This document shows positions 1 through 6,329 of a DNA stretch of 14,242 bases, piece by piece. The notes below the pieces were generated by a model, which saw only the letters and a program-made list of their open reading frames with translations, did no database searches and was not told where the DNA came from. The DNA comes from an uncultured Chitinophagaceae bacterium. Lineage in GTDB: Bacteria; Bacteroidota; Bacteroidia; Chitinophagales; Chitinophagaceae. The stretch spans positions 1 through 14,242 of the forward strand of contig CAIMKO010000173.1 in the NCBI GenBank assembly GCA_903841915.1, in the 5' to 3' direction. Each line of letters starts with the position of its first letter. Within the stretch, counting starts at the first letter, position 1. A program made the translations under genes and the position numbers.

Positions 1-403
1 GCAAAGGGATCATCATCAGTGTACCCAATATTCCACCGAAGATGGCCAGCGTTAAAATGGTCATGTAGTTGAAAAAATTCGCGCTGGAAGGTTCCGTTAA
101 AAATAAAAAACCCGGCAAAGTAAAAACAACACCTGCTGCAATGCTTTCACTTGCCGATCCGGTTGTTTGAATGATATTATTTTCAAGGATAGTTGTCTTC
201 AAAAAAAGCTTACCTAACAATATCGACATTACTGCAATTGGGATGGATGCAGAAACAGTCAAACCTGCTTTCAATGCAAGATAAACAGTAGCAGCGCCAA
301 AAATAATTCCGAATACGCATCCGGTGATGATCGCTTTAACCGTAAACTCCTTCATATTCGTTTCAGGAGCAACAAAGGGTTTGAAAATTTTCTTGTCAGA
401 CAT
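1..403 (-). CDS. OPT-family oligopeptide transporter, N-terminal part (gene runs off the left edge)
   Basis: The minus strand from an ATG at 403-401 gives 134 residues without a stop, beginning MSDKKIFKPFVAPE; the 3' part is outside the window. Residues about 19-60 form two hydrophobic segments around the stretch KAGLTVSASIPIAVMSI. This is followed by NNIIQTTGSASESIAAGV, both hallmarks of the OPT (oligopeptide transporter) family of large polytopic inner-membrane carriers. Family members import peptides, or in some branches metal chelates; which applies here cannot be told from the N-terminus. The gene is divergent from the POT peptide transporter that starts 93 bp away, so the short shared region must hold both promoters. 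The ATG is chosen because the sequence right after it fits the family's cytoplasmic leader. No defect is visible in the part seen. The family call is firm; the substrate is unknown. Confidence 0.88.
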   Translation of the reverse strand, partial: MSDKKIFKPFVAPETNMKEFTVKAIITGCVFGIIFGAATVYLALKAGLTVSASIPIAVMSILLGKLFLKTTILENNIIQTTGSASESIAAGVVFTLPGFLFLTEPSSANFFNYMTILTLAIFGGILGTLMMIPL

Positions 404-496
404 AGCAGCAATTTTTTACAAGATAATCCGATACTTATTAGCCACAAAAATGTTTTTCATTTTATTTTCTAATACCTTTAAAAATAAAAATTATAT

Positions 497-1933
497 ATGA
501 GTGTAGAGAATGATCATATCAAAAAAGATAAATTACCCATATCAGTTCCATACATCATTGGCAATGAAGCTGCAGAGCGATTTAGTTTTTATGCTATCCG
601 TGCAATCATGCCTACATTTTTAGTAGCTCAATTTTTTAATCCAACTGCGAATCCTGCATTAACAACTGTTGCAGAAGCAAAATCAAATGAATTAAATCAT
701 TTGTTTGTAGTGTTTGCCTATTTTATGCCTTTGATTGGTGGCATTGCGGCAGATTGGTTCTTTGGAAAATTTAAAGTAATACTCTATGTTTCACTAGTAT
801 ATGCTCTAGGTAATTTAATTCTGGCAATGTCCACACATAATCTTCATGCATTCACTTTCGGATTACTTATTATTGCTATTGCAGCAGGTGGCATTAAATC
901 TTGTGTTTCTGCAAATGTGGGAGATCAATTCAATACATCCAATCAACATTTATTAAATAAAGTGTATGGCTGGTTTTATTTTAGTATTAATGCCGGCTCT
1001 GTTTTATCAACCCTCGCCATTCCCATTGTTTATCATTCTTATGGTCCTGAATTGGCCTTTGGTATTCCGGGAATATTAATGTGTATTGCAACTTTTATTT
1101 TTTGGCTGGGAAGAAAAAAATATGTTCGTGTTCCTCCATCAGGCATTAAAAAAGAGAATTTAGTAAGCATCTTATTATTTGCTTTTCAAAAAGCATTTTC
1201 AAACAGAAATGGGAAAACTATTTGGGAAACTGTTGGTGAAAAGTTTTCACCAGCGGCAATTGATGGAGCACAAGCAGTCCTAAGGATTTTAATGATTTTT
1301 GCATTTACCCCCATCTTTTGGGCATTGTGGGATCAAAATTTATCTGAATGGGTCTTACAAGCAAAAAAATTAGATAGACATATTTTTGGAGTTGAATTAT
1401 TGCCGGAGCAGATTCAAACATTCAATCCAATTTTTCTTATTTCAATGATCCCTGTTTGCACTTACGGAATATTTCCATTGCTGAAAAAAATAGGACTGGA
1501 GGCAACACCTTTGCGGAAAATAGGAACAGGATTATTTTTAACCGGAGCTAGTTTTATAATCATTGCATTACTTCAGGAAAGCATTGATGTAGGAAAAATG
1601 CCATCCTGTTGGTGGCAAATATTAGCGTATTTAATTTTGTCATTTGCGGAAATCATGGTTTCAATGACTTGTTTGGAATATGCCTACACGCATTCTCCGG
1701 TATCGATGAAAAGCACCATGTCTGCCCTGTATTTGTTAGGTGTTGCGGCAGGCAATTTGTTTGTAACCTATATCAACAACAGTATTGCTTCAGGTGGCTT
1801 TTTCTCAAAATATTCAGGTGCAGCTTACTTTTGGCTATTCATTAAAATTATTGCTGCTTTTTTGATTCTATTTGTATTGGTAGCAAAGCGGCTGCCTGAA
1901 AAAAGTTATATCATTGAAGAAAAAAAGGAATAA
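497..1933 (+). CDS. POT/PTR-family proton-dependent di-/tripeptide symporter
   Basis: A 478-residue polytopic inner-membrane protein of the proton-dependent oligopeptide transporter family (MFS fold), which imports di- and tripeptides with protons. Family signatures in order: the ExxER proton-coupling motif in TM1 (E24, E27, R28 in NEAAERFSFY), GGIKSCVSANVGDQF at 131-145, the FYFSIN motif at 160-165, FWALWDQ in the TM7 region (274-280), and the TM10 motif CLEYAYTHSP at 392-401, whose E394 matches the conserved substrate-binding Glu. The length is slightly below the roughly 500 residues usual for bacterial members, but all the core motifs are present and the gene looks intact. The ATG at 497 leaves a short cytoplasmic leader rich in charged residues before TM1. 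An 18-bp terminator stem begins at the base after the stop, so the gene is probably transcribed alone. Substrate specificity beyond short peptides is inference. Confidence 0.93.
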   Translation: MSVENDHIKKDKLPISVPYIIGNEAAERFSFYAIRAIMPTFLVAQFFNPTANPALTTVAEAKSNELNHLFVVFAYFMPLIGGIAADWFFGKFKVILYVSLVYALGNLILAMSTHNLHAFTFGLLIIAIAAGGIKSCVSANVGDQFNTSNQHLLNKVYGWFYFSINAGSVLSTLAIPIVYHSYGPELAFGIPGILMCIATFIFWLGRKKYVRVPPSGIKKENLVSILLFAFQKAFSNRNGKTIWETVGEKFSPAAIDGAQAVLRILMIFAFTPIFWALWDQNLSEWVLQAKKLDRHIFGVELLPEQIQTFNPIFLISMIPVCTYGIFPLLKKIGLEATPLRKIGTGLFLTGASFIIIALLQESIDVGKMPSCWWQILAYLILSFAEIMVSMTCLEYAYTHSPVSMKSTMSALYLLGVAAGNLFVTYINNSIASGGFFSKYSGAAYFWLFIKIIAAFLILFVLVAKRLPEKSYIIEEKKE

Positions 1934-1975
1934 AAAATATAAAAAGCCATCAAAGTAGATGGCTTTTTATATTTT
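1934..1975 (+). terminator. Rho-independent terminator of the peptide symporter gene
   Basis: A perfect 18-bp inverted repeat, 1934-1951 with 1958-1975, around a 6-nt loop (AAAGTA). The core AAAGCCATC/GATGGCTTT is followed by a T-rich arm, and the stem starts immediately after the stop codon at 1931-1933. The stem is A-rich on the left and T-rich on the right, so it could in principle stop transcription from either side. It ends only 34 bp before the purD ATG, which means purD needs its own promoter in that gap or some read-through. Confidence 0.85.
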
Positions 1976-1997
1976 CATAAAAACAAAAACTCGATTG

Positions 1998-2005
1998 TAT
2001 TTTTG
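1998..2005 (+). promoter_or_regulatory. Candidate -7 box of the Bacteroidota sigma-A promoter for purD
   Basis: TATTTTTG matches the Bacteroidota -7 consensus TAnnTTTG at every defined position. It lies just after the upstream terminator and ends 4 nt before the purD ATG. No TTG is seen at the usual -33 distance; the region there is T-rich only. If used, transcription would begin about at the ATG and give a leaderless mRNA. One short box in AT-rich DNA can arise by chance. Confidence 0.35.
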
Positions 2006-2009
2006 CGGA

Positions 2010-3305
2010 ATGAATATTTTACTTCTTGGAAGTGGTGGTCGGGAACATGCATTGGCATGGAAAATGGCAAAAAGCCACCATTGCGACCAATTGTTTATAG
2101 CACCGGGAAATGCAGGCACAGCTCAGTTCGGCAGCAATGTTTTACTTGATATCAATGATTTTGAAGCTCAGAAAAGTTTCTGCATTGATCATAAAATAAA
2201 CATGCTAGTTGTTGGCCCTGAGGAACCATTAGTGAATGGTGTATACGACTTTTTTAAGAATGATAACGTGCTGAAAAATATAGTTGTGGTTGGCCCTTCC
2301 AAAGAAGCGGCACAATTGGAAGGCAGTAAAGCATTCTCAAAAAAATTCATGCAAAGGCATAGAATTCCAACAGCAGGATATGCTGAGTTTACAAAAGAAA
2401 ATTTTGAAGAAGGAAAGAAATACTTGTCGAAACATGAATTACCCATTGTATTGAAAGCTGATGGACTGGCTGCAGGAAAAGGTGTTGTCATTTGTATGGA
2501 TCATGCCGAAGCATTGCAGGTATTTGAAGAGATGATCATCCACAAACAATTTGGTGATGCATCGAGTAAAGTTGTAGTGGAAGAATTTTTGGATGGCATT
2601 GAAGTAAGTGTTTTTGTTTTAACTGATGGAAAAGATTATCAGATCATAGGTCATGCAAAAGATTATAAAAGGATCGGCGAAGGTGATATAGGCCCAAACA
2701 CAGGCGGGATGGGTTGTGTAAGTCCTGTTCCTTTTGTAGATGATATTTTCATGCAGAAGGTTGAAGAGAGAATCATTCAGCCAACGGTAGCCGGATTACA
2801 AAAAGAAAATTTAGTGTACAATGGTTTCATCTTTTTCGGTTTGATAAAAATCAATGATGATCCTTTTGTGATCGAATACAATTGCAGGATGGGAGATCCT
2901 GAAACAGAGGTAGTGATACCAAGATTACAAACAGATCTTGTTGCCATGTTCGCGGCAATGGATAACGGAACATTGGTTGATGTGAATATTTACACCGATG
3001 AAAAAAAATATGCAACAGTGGTTGCGGTAAGTGGTGGGTACCCGGGTGATTATAGAAAGAATATACAGATTAATGGGTTTGCGGATCTGCAAACAAATAA
3101 CGACTCAATTGTTTTCCATGCAGGAACAAAAATAAATGAGGAAGGAAATTTGGTAACAAACGGGGGAAGAGTGTTAACCGTTACTTCCGTTGCCGAAACA
3201 GTTACTGATGCTGCAAAAAAGTCAATGAAAGTATTGGAACAAATACATTTTGAAGGTATGTATTATCGAAAAGATATCGGGTATGAATTTGATTCAAGAA
3301 CGTGA
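2010..3305 (+). CDS. purD: Phosphoribosylamine-glycine ligase (GAR synthetase)
   Basis: PurD joins glycine to 5-phosphoribosylamine with ATP, the second step of de novo purine synthesis, in the cytoplasm. The product has 431 residues, close to the usual 420-430. The N-domain opens with MNILLLGSGGREHALAWK, the PurD signature. The ATP-grasp domain shows LKADGLAAGKGVVI at 148-161, PNTGGMG at 229-235 and the metal/ATP-binding segment EYNCRMGDPETE at 289-300; a C-terminal domain follows. The reading frame is open 51 bp further upstream (ATG at 1959), but that start lies inside the terminator hairpin and would add 17 residues that PurD does not have, so the ATG at 2010 is chosen. No other purine gene is adjacent. 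The stop codon TGA (3303-3305) is already part of the long hairpin that follows. Intact; identification firm. Confidence 0.96.
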   Translation: MNILLLGSGGREHALAWKMAKSHHCDQLFIAPGNAGTAQFGSNVLLDINDFEAQKSFCIDHKINMLVVGPEEPLVNGVYDFFKNDNVLKNIVVVGPSKEAAQLEGSKAFSKKFMQRHRIPTAGYAEFTKENFEEGKKYLSKHELPIVLKADGLAAGKGVVICMDHAEALQVFEEMIIHKQFGDASSKVVVEEFLDGIEVSVFVLTDGKDYQIIGHAKDYKRIGEGDIGPNTGGMGCVSPVPFVDDIFMQKVEERIIQPTVAGLQKENLVYNGFIFFGLIKINDDPFVIEYNCRMGDPETEVVIPRLQTDLVAMFAAMDNGTLVDVNIYTDEKKYATVVAVSGGYPGDYRKNIQINGFADLQTNNDSIVFHAGTKINEEGNLVTNGGRVLTVTSVAETVTDAAKKSMKVLEQIHFEGMYYRKDIGYEFDSRT

Positions 3306-3372
3306 GTCGTTAATCGTGAATCGCCAGTTGAAGAACGTTCCTAAACTTGCGATTCACGATTAACGATTTACG
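3301..3372. repeat. Long inverted repeat made of 7-bp units, overlapping the purD stop codon
   Basis: The left arm 3301-3324 pairs with 3349-3372. The inner 18 bp (3307-3324 with 3349-3366) are perfect, and the outer 6 bp pair with two G-U wobbles if transcribed. Each arm reads as three near-identical heptamers: CGTGAGT, CGTTAAT, CGTGAAT on the left and CGATTCA, CGATTAA, CGATTTA on the right. The 24-nt loop contains the 8-bp palindrome GAACGTTC (3333-3340). There is no T-tract after it, so it is not a classical terminator, though it could protect or end the purD mRNA. It looks like a dispersed intergenic palindromic element; copy number cannot be judged from one window. Confidence 0.75.
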
Positions 3373-3404
3373 CTGTTCAGCAGCATTTTAAGCCCAGAAG
3401 AGTG

Positions 3405-3427
3405 CGATTCTTCCACTGGAAGAATCG
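3405..3427. other. Short perfect hairpin, not a terminator
   Basis: CGATTCTTCC (3405-3414) pairs perfectly with GGAAGAATCG (3418-3427) over a 3-nt loop ACT. It is followed by AAGACAACCG rather than a T-tract, so intrinsic termination is unlikely in the plus direction; on the minus strand it is likewise followed by no T-run. It could be an operator-like palindrome, part of a repeat element shared with the preceding hairpin (both begin with GCGATTC), or an RNA stem. Confidence 0.55.
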
Positions 3428-3544
3428 AAGACAACCGCAGCAGAATAAAGAATTATTTGCCGGCTTCCAAATAAAATTATTCTTAATATAACCCCATTCC
3501 TTGTTAAAACGGCCTCAATCCCTGAAAAATCAAGTTTTTAAGCC

Positions 3545-3575
3545 TTGTTATTTCCATTATTTTCGTTCACCTTTG
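3545..3575 (+). promoter_or_regulatory. Promoter of mreB (Bacteroidota type)
   Basis: TTG at 3545-3547, a 20-nt spacer, then CACCTTTG at 3568-3575, which matches the -7 consensus TAnnTTTG except for the first base. Known spacing for this promoter class is about 17-23 nt. The predicted start is about 7 nt after the box, giving a leader of about 30 nt before the mreB ATG. The same TTG-N20-CAnCTTTG arrangement recurs before pbp2. Confidence 0.6.
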
Positions 3576-3612
3576 CAAACATTCATTCACGAACTGAGAT
3601 TATCTAAAATAC

Positions 3613-4638
3613 ATGTCACTTTTTAATTTTTTTACACAGGAAATTGCCATCGATTTGGGTACAGCCAATACCCTTATTATTCATAACGATGAGATAGTGG
3701 TAAACGAGCCAAGTATCATTGCATTAAACCGTAATAACCCTAAAGAGGTTTTGGCGGTAGGCAAGAAGGCATTGCTGATGCACGAAAAAACGCACGAGAG
3801 CATCAGAACGGTGCGCCCTTTGAAAGATGGCGTAATAGCCGACTTTAATGCTGCCGAGCTGATGATCCGTGAATTGATCAAGCTGGTTTATCCAAAAAAA
3901 CCTTTATTTCCGCCTAGTTGGAGAATGGTGATCTGTATCCCCTCTTCTATCACTGAAGTTGAAAAACGTGCGGTGCGCGATAGTGCTGAACAAGCCGGAG
4001 CAAAAGAAGTATACATGATACATGAACCAATGGCTGCTGCATTGGGTATTGGTATTGATGTGGAAGAGCCCGTTGGAAATATGATCATTGATATTGGTGG
4101 TGGTACAACAGGTATTACAGTGATAGCATTGGCAGGTATTGTTTGTGATCAGTCCATTCGTATTGCGGGTGATGAGTTTACAGCCGATATCATGGAAGCA
4201 TTACGCCGTTATCATAGTTTATTAATAGGCGAGCGTACTGCGGAACAAATCAAGATCAATGTGGGCGCTGCCATGAAAGATCTGGATAATCCTCCTGACG
4301 ATCTTCCTGTAAATGGTCGTGATCTGGTAACCGGTATTCCAAAACAGATCATGGTCAGCTATCAGGAAATTGCAGAAGCACTGGATAAAAGTATTTTTAA
4401 AATAGAAGAAGCTATATTAAAAGCATTGGAAACAACACCGCCTGAACTTGCTTCAGATATTTACAGAAGAGGTTTGTATTTAACAGGTGGTGGTGCTTTA
4501 CTTCGCGGATTGGACAAACGCTTAAGTGCTAAAATAAAATTACCTGTTCATGTTGCTGATGATCCGTTAAAGAGTGTGGTTAGGGGTACAGGCTTAGCTT
4601 TGAAGAACTATCAGCACTTTCCTTTCATCATGAGATAA
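3613..4638 (+). CDS. mreB: Rod-shape-determining actin homologue MreB
   Basis: MreB forms membrane-bound antiparallel filaments that steer the peptidoglycan elongation machinery. The 341-residue product matches the family length (about 335-347). The actin-fold nucleotide motifs are complete: phosphate-1 loop AIDLGTANT at 12-20, phosphate-2 IDIGGGTTG at 159-167, and the adenosine motif LTGGGALLRGL at 290-300. HEPMAAALGIGIDVEEP (137-153) is also characteristic. The N-terminus MSLFNFFTQ is hydrophobic and could act as the membrane-anchoring segment seen in Gram-negative MreB. The ATG at 3613 is chosen because the actin fold begins right after this leader. It heads the mreBCD-pbp2-rodA cluster, has a promoter candidate at 3545-3575, and is separated from mreC by 76 bp holding a terminator-like hairpin, so its expression may exceed that of its partners. 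Intact; identification firm. Confidence 0.97.
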   Translation: MSLFNFFTQEIAIDLGTANTLIIHNDEIVVNEPSIIALNRNNPKEVLAVGKKALLMHEKTHESIRTVRPLKDGVIADFNAAELMIRELIKLVYPKKPLFPPSWRMVICIPSSITEVEKRAVRDSAEQAGAKEVYMIHEPMAAALGIGIDVEEPVGNMIIDIGGGTTGITVIALAGIVCDQSIRIAGDEFTADIMEALRRYHSLLIGERTAEQIKINVGAAMKDLDNPPDDLPVNGRDLVTGIPKQIMVSYQEIAEALDKSIFKIEEAILKALETTPPELASDIYRRGLYLTGGGALLRGLDKRLSAKIKLPVHVADDPLKSVVRGTGLALKNYQHFPFIMR

Positions 4639-4652
4639 AAAATGAAAAGCTG

Positions 4653-4703
4653 AAAAACTAAAAACTAAAACAAGAAAATCATCTTTTAGTTTTTAGTTTT
4701 TTT
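4653..4703 (+). terminator. Terminator-like A/U hairpin between mreB and mreC
   Basis: AAAAACTAAAAACTAAAA (4653-4670) pairs perfectly over 18 bp with 4684-4701 around a 13-nt loop, and the right arm ends in a run of T (4697-4703). The stem holds only two G-C pairs, so it is less stable than a classical terminator and may be partial. It lies inside what should be one operon, 15 nt after the mreB stop and 12 nt before the mreC start. That would let it act as an attenuator or an mRNA-processing or stabilising end for mreB. Confidence 0.5.
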
Positions 4704-4714
4704 ATTATAGTTTA

Positions 4715-5569
4715 ATGAAGAATATTTTCCTTTTCATACGCAATTACATCAACCTCATCTGCTTCCTTACGCTGCAGATCATATGTATTGTAATGCTGAG
4801 TCGAAACAGTCAAACACATGAGGCTTTCTTTGCTTCGGCATCAAACGAGATCACGGGAAAAGTTAATAAGCAGTTCGATAATTTTTATTCCTATTTCCGT
4901 TTACAGGAGATCAATCGTCAATTAACCGCAGAAAATGTAAGGCTGAGAAACGAACAGCAATCAAATTTCATTGTACCAGACAGCAGCAGAAAAATTGTAA
5001 CAGATTCTTTAAATAAAGATTCATTGAATCGTTATAGGAAATTTTACTACTTGCCCGCAAAAGTTGTCGGCAGTACAGTTACATTACAAACTAATTTTCT
5101 TACATTGGAAAGAGGAAGTTTACAGGGAGTAAAAAAAGGGATGAGTGTAATTAGTCCGGAAGGCATCGTGGGCGTAGTAACCGAGGTGAGTGACAATTAT
5201 TGCCGGGTAATGAGTTTGCTTCACCGCAATAGTAAAGTGAGTGCGATGCTCAAGAAAGATAATAATGCAGGTAGTATTGAATGGGATGGTATTGATCCCA
5301 GCTACCTTACTTTAAAAAATATTTCAAAAGGCGCACAGGTAAAGAAGGGCGATTCCATTGTTACCAGTAATTATTCTGCCAATTTTCCGTCGCGTATTAT
5401 GATCGGAACGGTTGCAGATTTTACCGTTGATCCCACTACCAACTTTTATAACCTAAAAGTAAAAACGGCTGCTAATTTTTTCACATTACAATATGTATAT
5501 ATTGTTGAAAATGTACGTTATACAGAGCAGACTAAATTAGAAAACACGAAGCCAAAAGGAAATGAGTAG
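4715..5569 (+). CDS. mreC: Rod-shape-determining protein MreC
   Basis: MreC is a bitopic inner-membrane protein whose periplasmic beta domains bind and activate PBP2 within the elongasome. The 284-residue product has the expected plan. A short cytoplasmic N-terminus is followed by one membrane helix at about 10-28, a helical, coiled-coil-prone segment at about 45-85 (LQEINRQLTAENVRLRNEQQ lies at its end), and the beta-rich MreC core from about 113. That core includes LERGSLQGVKKGMSVISPEGIVGVV, typical of the family, and runs to about 270. A serine- and lysine-rich insert at about 90-105 separates the coiled coil from the core. The gene follows the A/U hairpin at 4653-4703 and its last 8 bases overlap the start of mreD, which indicates translational coupling of the two. 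Intact; identification firm from core motifs and position. Confidence 0.93.
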   Translation: MKNIFLFIRNYINLICFLTLQIICIVMLSRNSQTHEAFFASASNEITGKVNKQFDNFYSYFRLQEINRQLTAENVRLRNEQQSNFIVPDSSRKIVTDSLNKDSLNRYRKFYYLPAKVVGSTVTLQTNFLTLERGSLQGVKKGMSVISPEGIVGVVTEVSDNYCRVMSLLHRNSKVSAMLKKDNNAGSIEWDGIDPSYLTLKNISKGAQVKKGDSIVTSNYSANFPSRIMIGTVADFTVDPTTNFYNLKVKTAANFFTLQYVYIVENVRYTEQTKLENTKPKGNE

Positions 5570-6092
5570 TATTCTTAAAAATATCATTCGGTTTATTCTC
5601 TTCATCGCCGTACAGGTCTTTGTGCTAAATAATGTGCCGCCCTTACATCAATTCATCGTACCCTATTTATACTTCTTATATATCTTATGGTTACCCTTTA
5701 ATATCAACAGGTTTTTTTTACTGATACTGAGTTTTGCATTTGGGCTAACCCTGGATTATTTTACAGGAACACCCGGCTTACATGCAGCGCCGTGTGTACT
5801 CATTGCTTTTATTCGGCCCTTTTTATTAAACTTACTGATACCTCAGGAAACAACAGAACAGAGCTATCTTGAGCCTTCCATCAAAAGCATGGGCTGGGCG
5901 CCTTATAGTTTATATGCATTTCTGTTAACCTTTTCTCATCACTTTTACTTGGTTTTGATAGAATGGTTACAGTTTGGAAATTTCTTTTATTTTATCGGGA
6001 AAGTGCTCGGTACTACTGCAATTAGTTTACTACTGATCTTTATTTCAGAAATGCTTTTCTTCCGTAAAGCAAGATTTAGAACCAATGCGTAA
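5562..6092 (+). CDS. mreD: Rod-shape-determining protein MreD
   Basis: A 176-residue, strongly hydrophobic inner-membrane protein with about five or six predicted membrane segments (for example about 7-25, 32-46, 50-65, 74-92, 118-135 and 141-162), matching MreD in length and topology. MreD partners with MreC and modulates its activation of PBP2 during lateral wall synthesis. Sequence conservation in this family is low, so the call rests on topology, the stretch FGLTLDYFTGTPGLHAAPCVLIAFIRPFLL (from about residue 60), and position directly after mreC with an 8-nt overlap of the coding regions (ATGAGTAG). The C-terminus ends in a basic stretch (FFRKARFRTNA), as expected for a cytoplasmic end. 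Transcription may stop or be processed in the 237-bp spacer that follows. Confidence 0.88.
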   Translation: MSSILKNIIRFILFIAVQVFVLNNVPPLHQFIVPYLYFLYILWLPFNINRFFLLILSFAFGLTLDYFTGTPGLHAAPCVLIAFIRPFLLNLLIPQETTEQSYLEPSIKSMGWAPYSLYAFLLTFSHHFYLVLIEWLQFGNFFYFIGKVLGTTAISLLLIFISEMLFFRKARFRTNA

Positions 6093-6140
6093 AGATGCTT
6101 TTCTTATAACGCTCGCAGCATCAAAGCATTCAGCTATTGT

Positions 6141-6171
6141 TGCGCCTGCCTGCCGGCAAAGGCAGGTCGCA
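6141..6171. repeat. GC-rich palindromic element between mreD and pbp2
   Basis: TGCG-CCTGCC (6141-6150) pairs with GGCAGG (6161-6166) and CGCA (6168-6171), with a single bulged T at 6167, giving a 10-bp stem. The loop holds a further TGCCGGCA palindrome (6151-6158). It is markedly GC-rich in an AT-rich spacer. CCTGCCTGCCGGCAGG-like palindromes are, as I recall, common dispersed repeats in Bacteroidota genomes, so this is probably a REP-like copy with an AAAGG variation. There is no T-tract after it. Confidence 0.55.
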
Positions 6172-6261
6172 TACTTGTACAACATCTTTTCATGGGGACG
6201 CAGCTTTTATCTTCACATTTGCTCAATGCACATTGTTGAATAACTTTTTTACAAAACATTA

Positions 6262-6292
6262 TTGAATTATCAGTTTGTAATCATCAACTTTG
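6262..6292 (+). promoter_or_regulatory. Internal promoter driving pbp2-rodA
   Basis: TTG at 6262-6264, a 20-nt spacer, then CAACTTTG at 6285-6292 (TAnnTTTG except the first base). Box-to-ATG distance is 37 nt, exactly as at mreB, so the predicted leader is about 30 nt. A second promoter here fits the 237-bp gap separating pbp2-rodA from mreBCD. Confidence 0.55.
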
Positions 6293-6329
6293 TGATACTT
6301 CATCTCATAAATAATCTTCTACATTCTAT

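Larger units (their letters stand above)
3306..3612. other. Gene-free region between purD and mreB
   Basis: This 307-bp gap has no open reading frame of note on either strand and no tRNA-like fold. From left to right it holds the heptamer hairpin (to 3372), a second perfect hairpin (3405-3427), an A/T-rich stretch (about 3446-3495) with weak imperfect symmetry, and the mreB promoter (3545-3575) with its leader of about 30 nt. The middle part, 3373-3540, is otherwise unassigned. A small RNA or structured leader is possible but nothing specific supports it. Confidence 0.6.

Noticed and set aside
473..480. TACCTTTA as a -7 box for the peptide symporter
   Set aside because: Last base differs from TAnnTTTG and no TTG is found at the -33 distance, so it is too weak to list.
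1609..1845. Open frame of 78 codons on the plus strand
   Set aside because: Lies wholly inside the peptide symporter gene in another frame, shows no family motif, and the symporter frame there carries the conserved TM10 motif.
1959..2009. In-frame ATG 17 codons upstream of the chosen purD start
   Set aside because: Overlaps the terminator hairpin, and the added residues are absent from the PurD family, which begins at the GSGGREHA fold.
2189..2491. 100-codon antisense frame within purD
   Set aside because: Mirror of a conserved enzyme frame, with no recognisable domain or start context.
3446..3496. AAGAATTATTT...AAATTATTCTT imperfect inverted repeat
   Set aside because: Central mismatches and pure A/T composition make it indistinguishable from AT-rich background.
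6095..6121. GATGC...GCATC possible stem after mreD
   Set aside because: Only about 5-6 bp with a long loop, expected by chance.
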